From Pseudactinotalea terrae (lineage in GTDB: Bacteria; Actinomycetota; Actinomycetes; Actinomycetales; Beutenbergiaceae): 64,000 nt of DNA. Under the pieces are notes generated by a model. It worked only from the letters and a program-made list of their open reading frames with translations. It was not told the origin of the DNA and ran no database searches. Positions 35,044 to 42,206 of the stretch are shown one piece after another. A program made the translations under genes and the position numbers. The stretch covers positions 372,001 through 436,000 of the forward strand of contig NZ_WNXZ01000001.1 of NCBI RefSeq assembly GCF_009733845.1, in the 5' to 3' direction. Within the stretch, counting starts at the first letter, position 1; the number at the start of each line of letters is the position of its first letter.

Positions 35044-36185
35044 GGCGCGGACGCATGACCGCAGCACTCGTCGCCACCATCGCCGCGGGCGGTCTCGTGG
35101 CGTGCGCCGGCGGCGGCGACGGGGTGCCGGTGGACACCGAGACCGACAAGCCGTTCGTCGTCACCGGTGCCAGCGACGTCACCCAGATCGCCCAGCTGAC
35201 CGGTCCCGGCGCCATCAACGACACCGAGTCGGTCGCTGTCGCCGGCACCGATCTGGGGTCGATGGTCAACGTCGGCGAGCGGACCTACTTCGTGTTCGGC
35301 GACACGTTCGGCACCCGCGACGAGGGCATGACCGGTGGCGGGGGCGGCAACTGGCGTTCGAACGCCGTGGCCTTCACGACCGACGAGGACCCGAGCGACG
35401 GCATCACCTTCGACGGCTGGGTCCTCGACGACATCGGCCTGGCCCTGGAGGTTGCTGTCGGCCAGAAGGATCCCAACGACGGCGAGGGAGAGGTGACCAA
35501 GATCCCGACCTACGGGTTCGCCGTCGGGGAGACGATCTACCTGCACTACATGTCGGTGAGCTTCTGGGGCGAGCCGGGCGCGTGGGACGCCAACCATGCC
35601 GGCCTCGTGCGCTCCGCCGACGGCGGCGCGAGCTGGGAGGTGCTCGACGGGCCGCAGTGGCCGGGTGACTCCAACTTCGTGCAGGTGGCCACAGCCGACG
35701 TGACCGAGGGTGGGCAGGACTTCATCTACTTCTGGTCGATCCCCTCCGGCAGGTTCGGCGGCGTCCAGCTCATGCGGGTCCCGGCCACCACAGAGGCGGT
35801 CGAGGACATCGACGCCTACACCTACTTCGCCGGCACCGACGGTGCCGGGGAGCCGATCTGGTCCGCGGACATGACCGCCGCGACCACCGTGCTGGACGGC
35901 ACGATCGGTGAGCTCTCGGTGATGTGGTCACCGACGCTCGAACGCTGGCTGATGACCTACTCGACGAACGGCGACGCCGTGCTGAGCGAGGGCATCACCC
36001 CGTGGGGTCCGTGGAGCGAGCCGCACGTGCTCACCACACAGGCGCAGACCCCCGGTCTGTACAGCCCCTACATGAACCCCCGGTACGTGAGCGAGGACGG
36101 CAAGACGATCTACTTCTCGCTCTCGATCTGGGATCCCTACAACGTGTACTGGTACAGCGCCCGACTGGAGACGGCCGATGCCTGA
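35040..36185 (+). CDS. DUF4185/GH183 family lipoprotein, probable surface endo-D-arabinanase
   Basis: The 381-residue protein has a short lipoprotein signal with lipobox LVAC (Cys22), so it should be anchored on the outer face of the membrane. The rest is a five-bladed-propeller-like DUF4185 domain: GERTYFVFGDTFG, GGNWRSNAVAFTTDEDPSDG, IYLHYMSVSFWG, HAGLVRSADGGASWEVL, GELSVMWSPTLERWLMTY and YMNPRYVSEDGKTIYFSLS. DUF4185 was recognised as GH183, whose studied members are endo-D-arabinanases that cut mycobacterial arabinogalactan and lipoarabinomannan. An alternative ATG lies at 35055. It is translationally coupled to the GH172 gene. Confidence 0.85.
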   Translation: MRRGRMTAALVATIAAGGLVACAGGGDGVPVDTETDKPFVVTGASDVTQIAQLTGPGAINDTESVAVAGTDLGSMVNVGERTYFVFGDTFGTRDEGMTGGGGGNWRSNAVAFTTDEDPSDGITFDGWVLDDIGLALEVAVGQKDPNDGEGEVTKIPTYGFAVGETIYLHYMSVSFWGEPGAWDANHAGLVRSADGGASWEVLDGPQWPGDSNFVQVATADVTEGGQDFIYFWSIPSGRFGGVQLMRVPATTEAVEDIDAYTYFAGTDGAGEPIWSADMTAATTVLDGTIGELSVMWSPTLERWLMTYSTNGDAVLSEGITPWGPWSEPHVLTTQAQTPGLYSPYMNPRYVSEDGKTIYFSLSIWDPYNVYWYSARLETADA

Positions 36186-36236
36186 GGGCACCACACTTCA
36201 CCCCGAGTCCCACCGAGTCATCGAGGAGGATGGCAG

Positions 36237-37592
36237 ATGAGAAGCACCACGTTCCGTGCCCTGGGCATGGTCGCCGCGGCGAGCGCAGTCGCGCTCACCC
36301 TGGCGGCCTGCGGCAGCGGCACACCGGGTCAGCCCGCTGACACCGGAGGCGGCGGCGAGGACGTGCCCGAGGGCGCGACCACCGTCGAGTTCTGGCAGCT
36401 CAGCTTCCAGGAGGTGGAGAACGACTGGTACACGGCTGTCGTCGACGCCTTCAACTCCTCGCAGGAGGAGGTCCATGTCAACCTCACCCAGGTGCCCGGC
36501 GACGCGTGGGAGCAGCGGATGACCGCAGCCCAGGCCGCCGGCAACGCCCCCGACATGTACACCATCGCCTACAACGGCGTGATCTCGGCGGCCAGCACCG
36601 GGCAGATCCTCTCGCTCTCGGAGCACATCGGCGACGACGTCTGGACCGACGTGCAGCCGGAGGTGCTCGGCTCGGTCTCGATGGGGGAGGATCACTACGC
36701 CTTCCCGATGCTCGTGGAGCCCTCGGCCGTGCTCTGGTACCGCACCGACCTGTTCGAGGCGGCCGGCATCGACGCACCACCGGCCACCTGGGACGAGCTG
36801 GTCGAGCACGCCGCGACGCTGACCAGCGGTGACGTGTTCGGTTTCGGTGGCCCGCAGTCCGCTGGTGATGCCGGCTGGAGCACCTGGGGGCTGCAGTGGA
36901 ACGTGGCCGGTCATCTGCCGATCAGCGACGACTGGAGCGAGGCCCAGTGCACGGACGAGTACGCGCCGTTCCTGCAGGCGTGGCAGGACATGTACGCGGC
37001 CGGCTCGCTGCCGCAGCAGGCGTTGTCCGGTGTCGCTGACGGCAACCCGCTCGGCCAGGGCCAGCTCGCCATGAACATGGGCGGGTCCTGGTTCGCCAGC
37101 GTGCTGCTCAACGACTTCCCCGAGATGGTCGAGAACATCGCTGCTGCGCCCATGCCGAGCTTCCACGGCGACCCGACGGCGCCGACCGCGACGCTCGGTG
37201 GCTGGACCTGGGTGGTCGACGCCAAGAGCGAGGTACCCGCTGAAGCGGCCAGCTTCATCGAGCACGCCCTCGGCGGTGGCGATGACGAGCAGCTGCTCGA
37301 GTACTTCGCGGCGACCCAGTACTCGAAGTACTCACCCCGCACCACCGTCAACGAGAACCTGATCGAGGCGGCGTCCAGCTCGGAGAACCCGTGGGCCGCG
37401 ACGATCGCCGAGCAGATCGTGCCGAACTCCAAGCCCGAGGCCTCCTACCCGTGGGACATCTCCCTGGCGTTCGGGACCGCGCTCGAGCAGGCGATGCAGG
37501 GCACGGACGTCAGCGCCGCGCTGGCCGACTGCAACGCCGAGATCAACCGGCTGATCGAGGCCAACCAGCTCGCCGGGACTGCGCCGCAGTAG
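36237..37592 (+). CDS. ABC transporter sugar-binding lipoprotein
   Basis: The 451-residue protein has a lipoprotein signal with lipobox LAAC (Cys25) and a family-1 (MalE/UgpB-like) extracellular solute-binding fold: TTVEFWQLSFQEVENDWYTA near the start, GDAWEQRMTAAQAAGNAPDM, YAFPMLVEPSAVLWYRTDLF and GQLAMNMGGSWFASVLL. It should bind an oligosaccharide outside the cell and deliver it to the two permeases encoded next. In this cluster arabino-oligosaccharides are the best guess. A GAGGAGGATGGCAG ribosome site precedes the ATG. A strong hairpin follows the stop codon. Confidence 0.93.
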   Translation: MRSTTFRALGMVAAASAVALTLAACGSGTPGQPADTGGGGEDVPEGATTVEFWQLSFQEVENDWYTAVVDAFNSSQEEVHVNLTQVPGDAWEQRMTAAQAAGNAPDMYTIAYNGVISAASTGQILSLSEHIGDDVWTDVQPEVLGSVSMGEDHYAFPMLVEPSAVLWYRTDLFEAAGIDAPPATWDELVEHAATLTSGDVFGFGGPQSAGDAGWSTWGLQWNVAGHLPISDDWSEAQCTDEYAPFLQAWQDMYAAGSLPQQALSGVADGNPLGQGQLAMNMGGSWFASVLLNDFPEMVENIAAAPMPSFHGDPTAPTATLGGWTWVVDAKSEVPAEAASFIEHALGGGDDEQLLEYFAATQYSKYSPRTTVNENLIEAASSSENPWAATIAEQIVPNSKPEASYPWDISLAFGTALEQAMQGTDVSAALADCNAEINRLIEANQLAGTAPQ

Positions 37593-37621
37593 CCGGCAAC
37601 GGGCGATCGAGGCGAGCCTCA

Positions 37622-37659
37622 GCGTCGAGTACGAGCCGTGCACCGCTCGTACTCGACGC
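37622..37659 (+). promoter_or_regulatory. Intercistronic hairpin between binding-protein and permease genes
   Basis: GCGTCGAGTACGAGC (37622-37636) and GCTCGTACTCGACGC (37645-37659) form a perfect 15-bp stem with an 8-nt loop CGTGCACC. It lies 30 bp after the binding-protein stop and 71 bp before the permease start, with no T run. Such structures often protect the upstream message from 3' decay and give more binding protein than permease. Confidence 0.75.
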
Positions 37660-37729
37660 GACGGCTCGTGCTCGCCGCCGCAGCAGCCAGTCCGCGGCAC
37701 ATGCAGGGCTCGACCAGGAGGAGTCGACG

Positions 37730-38698
37730 ATGACCCAGACGGTTCAGGCGCCACCAGGCGCCGCCACCGTGCCACCACGCGTGCGCCGAGGGCGCGTGAA
37801 GCAGCCACGCGTGCGCACCGGCGTGAATGCGCGCAGCAACGTGATGGCGTACGCGATGCTCGCGCCGATCGTGCTGCTGCTGACGATCTTCGTGGTGTGG
37901 CCGGTGATCTATGCGATCTACCTGAGCTTCTACAACTGGAGCTTCTACACGCCACCGATCCCGGTCGGGTGGCGCAACTACGTCAACGTGCTGGGGGACC
38001 GGACCTTCATCCAGTCGGTCGGTCGCGGTTTGCTGTTCGCGGTCATCGTGGTTCCCGTCCAGCTGATCATCGGGTTCCTGTTCGCGAGCCTTGTCAAGAG
38101 CGTCAGCGGGAAGCTCGCGACCGTGCTCAAGGTCAGCATCTACATCCCGACGATCATCTCCGGCGTCATCGCCTCGATCGTTTTCGTGCTGATCTACAAC
38201 TACCAGGGCGGCATCCTCAACGCCTTCGTCGGCCTGTTCGGCATCGAGAAGCAGGCGTGGCTGGGCAACGCGGAGACCGCCCTCGGCGCGCTGACGGTGC
38301 CGGCGATCTGGCTCGGCCTGGGCATCGGGACCCTGATCATGCTGGCGGGGATGGTCGACATCCCGCCCTCCTACTACGAAGCGGCGGATCTCGACGGCGC
38401 CACGTGGTTCCAGAAGACCTTCTACATCACGATCCCCTTGATGCGGAACATCTTCCTGTACCTGCTCATCGCAGGCTTCACGGCGGCGGTCCAGCAGTTC
38501 GAGCTTCCGCTGGTGATGACCGACGGAGGACCGCTCGAACGAACCTTGCTGCCGAACCTCTACATCTTCCAGCACTTCAGGAACGACACCTACGTGGGCT
38601 ACTCCATCGCGGCGGCGATCCTGCTGATGATCGTGCTCGGGAGCATCTCCGCGGGGATCTTCCGTGTCCTCAACTCCGAGAAGGCGGTGGACGGCTGA
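37730..38698 (+). CDS. ABC sugar transporter permease, MalF/UgpA type
   Basis: The ATG at 37730 has AGGAGG 8 nt upstream; earlier in-frame starts lie in the binding-protein gene. The 322-residue protein has a basic N-terminal arm and six predicted helices, beginning with YAMLAPIVLLLTIFVVWPVI at about 40-60. The EAA loop that docks the ATPase is EAADLDGATWFQKTFYITIP. It forms the membrane channel with the next gene product; the stop shares a base with its start (TGATG). No ATP-binding gene is in the cluster, so a shared MsmK-like ATPase probably powers it. Confidence 0.93.
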   Translation: MTQTVQAPPGAATVPPRVRRGRVKQPRVRTGVNARSNVMAYAMLAPIVLLLTIFVVWPVIYAIYLSFYNWSFYTPPIPVGWRNYVNVLGDRTFIQSVGRGLLFAVIVVPVQLIIGFLFASLVKSVSGKLATVLKVSIYIPTIISGVIASIVFVLIYNYQGGILNAFVGLFGIEKQAWLGNAETALGALTVPAIWLGLGIGTLIMLAGMVDIPPSYYEAADLDGATWFQKTFYITIPLMRNIFLYLLIAGFTAAVQQFELPLVMTDGGPLERTLLPNLYIFQHFRNDTYVGYSIAAAILLMIVLGSISAGIFRVLNSEKAVDG

Positions 38699-39600
38699 TG
38701 GCTGCCCAGACCCCGGTGACTGCGCCTGCGATCAGTGCGATCGGGCAGGCGCCCCGCTCGAGCGGCCGTTCCGAGGGCGGCTTGAAGGGCGTGCTGATCG
38801 GTGCCGGCAAGGCGGTCATGGCGACGGTCATCGTGCTGCTGGCCCTGTTCCCGCTGGCGTGGATGCTCATCGCCGGCTTCAAGAGCCGCTCCGAGGTGGT
38901 CGAGACACCCTTCCAGTTCTTTCCCGACGTGTGGCGGGTGGAGAACTACCAGCTGATCCTGCAGGATCCGGAGTTCATCCGCTCGATGAGCGTCACGTTC
39001 GCCGGCGCGATCATGTTCACCGTGCTGTCGCTGGCCGTGAACTCGCTCGGCGCATACGCGTTCGCACGGCTCGAGTTCGCCTTCAAGAACGTGCTCTGGG
39101 TGTACGTGATCACCACCATGTTCATCCCTGGCATGGCGATCCTGCTGACCTCGTTCGTGGTGGTGACTCGGCTGCGGATGCTCGACACGCTGGCGGTGCT
39201 GGTGCTGCCCGGCGCTGCCTCGGCCGCGCATCTGTTCTTCATGCGGCAGTACTACCTGAACGTTCCGTTGGCGATGGAGGAGGCTGCGACTCTCGACGGC
39301 GCGAGCAAGTGGGAGATCTACCGCCACATCTTCCTGCCGATGAGCAAGCCGGTGTTCGTGGTGGTGGGGATGACCTCGTTCCTCGCGTTCTGGAACTCCT
39401 ACGTCTGGCCGATCATGACGATCACGAGCCGAGATCTCTACCAGATCCAGCAGTACCTCGCGACGTTCCGGTCTGAACGGGCGGCCGAGCTCGGGATGTT
39501 GATGGCAGGATCGACGTTGGCGGCGCTGCCGGTGCTGATCCTGTTCCTCATCTTCCAGCGTCACATCATCGGCGGCATCAAGATCGCGGGGCTCAAGTAG
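38698..39600 (+). CDS. ABC sugar transporter permease, MalG/UgpE type
   Basis: The ATG at 38698 overlaps the upstream stop by one base, giving 300 residues. Six helices are predicted, the first at about 40-62 (AVMATVIVLLALFPLAWMLI). The EAA motif is EEAATLDGASKWEIYRHIFLP and the C-terminus (FLIFQRHIIGGIKIAGLK) is the typical end of carbohydrate permeases of this type. Together with the upstream permease it should import glycan fragments released by the surface DUF4185 enzyme. It is followed after 3 bp by the GH116 gene. Confidence 0.93.
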   Translation: MAAQTPVTAPAISAIGQAPRSSGRSEGGLKGVLIGAGKAVMATVIVLLALFPLAWMLIAGFKSRSEVVETPFQFFPDVWRVENYQLILQDPEFIRSMSVTFAGAIMFTVLSLAVNSLGAYAFARLEFAFKNVLWVYVITTMFIPGMAILLTSFVVVTRLRMLDTLAVLVLPGAASAAHLFFMRQYYLNVPLAMEEAATLDGASKWEIYRHIFLPMSKPVFVVVGMTSFLAFWNSYVWPIMTITSRDLYQIQQYLATFRSERAAELGMLMAGSTLAALPVLILFLIFQRHIIGGIKIAGLK

Positions 39601-39603
39601 ACG

Positions 39604-42201
39604 ATGGTGACGCAACGCTCGGTGGCCTCCTCGGAGGCACCGCACATCGCGATGCCGCTCGGTGGCATCGGGACCGGGAACGTCAGCATCGGTGCCGACG
39701 GCGGGCTGCGGCAGTGGCAGCTCCACAACATCGGGAATCACCGCGGCGACCTCCCGAACTCGTTCTTCGCGCTGCGGGTCTCGCAGTGGGAGCCACCGTT
39801 CGACGCGGTGCGGGTGCTGCAGGCGCCGCCGCCGCGGCGGCTCTCCGGCACCCCGCTGGTGAACGACGACCTCGTGCCTCGCTGGCAGCACGAGCTGCTC
39901 GCGCGGCACGGCGGGGTGGAGGCCACCCGGTTCCGCGCGACCTACCCGGTGGCGGAGATCGACTACGAGGACGACCTCCCGGTGACGGTGCGGCTCGAAG
40001 CCTTCACGCCGATGGTGCCGCTGGACGTCGAGGCCAGCTCGCTGCCGGTGGCGATGTTCACCTTCACGATCACCAACACCACGGACGTCCCGGCACACGG
40101 GTGGCTCGGCATCGGGATGCAGAACCCGCTCGGGATCGACGGCACGCTGCAGCCGCAGGGTGTCTGGGCGCCCGGCTACGGCGGCAACGTGAACCGGGTG
40201 GACCGCTCCGCCGTCGAGCAGCCCGATGGTCCCGCGAGCTGGACGCACCTGCTGATGGAGAACCCCGGCCTGGCGGAGCGGCACCCTGGCGCCGGCCAGC
40301 TCGTGGTGAGCGCAGACGCCCCGCTCACCACGGCGCTACCGCACTGGACCGAGCCGGAGCAGTTCCTCGACTTCCTGCGCCAGCGGCAACCCTTCGGTCC
40401 GCGGGACTGGGCCCACATGCCCCCGGATCTCGCGGATCCGCAGCCGTCCGGCTCCTGGGCGGCGGCGGGGCCGAGCCCCGAGGGCAGCACGTGGAACGGC
40501 GGGCTGGCGGCGCAGTTCGACGTCGAGCCGGGGGCGTCCACCCAGATCCGGGTGAGCCTGGCCTGGTGGCTGCCGAACCGGTACATGAACTTCACGCAGT
40601 TCGGTGGGATCCGGCCCGAGTGGGGGGCTGAGCGGCACTGGCTGGGCAACCACTACGCCACCCGCTTCGCGAGCGCGCGCGCGGTCGCGGACCACGTGCA
40701 CGAGCGGTGGTCCGGGTTGCGCGACGCCACGCTGCGATGGACCAGCACGCTTCGCCACAGCGGCCTCGATGACGTCGAGGTGGAGCACCTCGCGGCGCAG
40801 GCCGCGATCGTGCGGAGCCCGTCGTTCTTCAGGGTCGCCTCGGGTGAGCTCTACGGCTTCGAGGGCGTGCAGGGTGCCTCCACCACGATGTGGTCGGGCG
40901 ATGTGGGCGGCTCCTGCCCGCTCAACTGCACGCACGTGTTCATGTACGCGCAGGGGCTGGCGCGGCTGTGGCCCGAGCTCGACCGCAGCATGCGCGAGAC
41001 CGAGCTGGACGTCATGCAGGCGCCCGCGGGCTTCATCCCGCACCGCGTGATCCTGCCGACCGCGCTCGGCCAGCTGTGGGACCGACCGATCGGTGGGCCG
41101 AAGGACCCGGCGCTCGACGGCATGCTCGCCGCCGTGCTCAAGGGCTACCAGCAGGTGCGCAACGGTGTCGGTCAGCCGTGGCTGGAGCGGTACTGGCCGA
41201 ACCTGCAACGGCTGCTGGACTACATCGCGAGGACGTGGGACCCCGCGCAGACCGGGATGCTGCACGGCATCCAGCCCTCCACCCACGACATCGACCTGGC
41301 CGGGCTCAACACCTACATGGGTACCTTGTGGCTCGCCGCGCTGCGCGCGGGCGAGGAGCTGGCGCGAGAGGTCGACGACATCGATCAGGCGGGGACCTGG
41401 CGTGACCTCTTCGAACGTGGCAGCGCACGCTACGACGCCGAGCTCTTCACGGGGGAGTACTACCGGCAGGTCCTGGAGCAGGGCGATCCTGTCGAGTTCC
41501 AGTGGGGTCCCGGATGCCTGTCGGACCAGCTGATCGGGCAGTGGTGGGCACACGTGCTCGACCTCGGCTACCTGCTGCCGGCCGAGAACGTGAGGACTGC
41601 GCTGCGATCGGTGGTCCGGTACAACGTGCGGCGCGGCTTCGAGGGCTTCGAGCACCCCTACCGCAGCTTCGCCGACGGCGACGAGACGGGGCTCCTGATG
41701 TGCACGTGGCCCACCGGTGGCCGGCCGGAGGTGCCCACGCGCTACTGCGATGAGGTGTGGACCGGGATCGAGTACCAGGTGGCGGCCCACCTGGCGCACG
41801 AGGGTCTGGCGGCGGAGTCGCGGGCCGTGGTCGACGGCGTCTGGGGCCGGTACGACGGTCGCCGTCGCAACCCGTACAACGAGATCGAGTGCGGTGACCA
41901 CTACGTCCGCGCGCTCTCGGGCTGGAGCGTTCTCGAGGCACGCACCGGTCAGCGCTGGGACGCACGCTCGCGGACGTTGACCCTGCGCTCACCCGCTCCT
42001 GGCTCGGCGTGGCCGATCGTGCTCGACGGCGGGTGGGGTCAGGTGCTGAGCTCCGCTGACGGTGCCCTTGCGCTGAGGTGCGATCACGGCAGCCTCGCCG
42101 TCGATCACGTTCGCCTCGACGGCGCGGACGCCTGCGACGTGTCGCTGCGGCTGCGTGCTGGAGAGTCCGCCCCGCTGCTGGGCCGGTCGCCCTCGTCCTA
42201 G
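39604..42201 (+). CDS. GH116 family glycoside hydrolase, candidate exo-beta-D-arabinofuranosidase
   Basis: The 865-residue protein has no signal peptide and should be cytoplasmic. The N-terminal GBA2 domain starts with IAMPLGGIGTGNVSIGADGG. The catalytic (alpha/alpha)6 domain (about 400-800) has the family signature GGSCPLNCTHVFMYAQG (Cys438, Cys442), STHDIDLAGLNTYMGTLWLA with candidate acid/base Asp562 or Asp564, and FLEHPYRSF-like and YCDEVWTGIEYQVAAHL stretches. GH116 includes beta-glucosidases, beta-xylosidases and an exo-beta-D-arabinofuranosidase from a Microbacterium D-arabinan degrader. The GH172/GH183 neighbours favour the last activity. It ends 5 bp from the convergent LuxR gene. 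Confidence 0.87.
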   Translation: MVTQRSVASSEAPHIAMPLGGIGTGNVSIGADGGLRQWQLHNIGNHRGDLPNSFFALRVSQWEPPFDAVRVLQAPPPRRLSGTPLVNDDLVPRWQHELLARHGGVEATRFRATYPVAEIDYEDDLPVTVRLEAFTPMVPLDVEASSLPVAMFTFTITNTTDVPAHGWLGIGMQNPLGIDGTLQPQGVWAPGYGGNVNRVDRSAVEQPDGPASWTHLLMENPGLAERHPGAGQLVVSADAPLTTALPHWTEPEQFLDFLRQRQPFGPRDWAHMPPDLADPQPSGSWAAAGPSPEGSTWNGGLAAQFDVEPGASTQIRVSLAWWLPNRYMNFTQFGGIRPEWGAERHWLGNHYATRFASARAVADHVHERWSGLRDATLRWTSTLRHSGLDDVEVEHLAAQAAIVRSPSFFRVASGELYGFEGVQGASTTMWSGDVGGSCPLNCTHVFMYAQGLARLWPELDRSMRETELDVMQAPAGFIPHRVILPTALGQLWDRPIGGPKDPALDGMLAAVLKGYQQVRNGVGQPWLERYWPNLQRLLDYIARTWDPAQTGMLHGIQPSTHDIDLAGLNTYMGTLWLAALRAGEELAREVDDIDQAGTWRDLFERGSARYDAELFTGEYYRQVLEQGDPVEFQWGPGCLSDQLIGQWWAHVLDLGYLLPAENVRTALRSVVRYNVRRGFEGFEHPYRSFADGDETGLLMCTWPTGGRPEVPTRYCDEVWTGIEYQVAAHLAHEGLAAESRAVVDGVWGRYDGRRRNPYNEIECGDHYVRALSGWSVLEARTGQRWDARSRTLTLRSPAPGSAWPIVLDGGWGQVLSSADGALALRCDHGSLAVDHVRLDGADACDVSLRLRAGESAPLLGRSPSS

Positions 42202-42206
42202 GCGGA

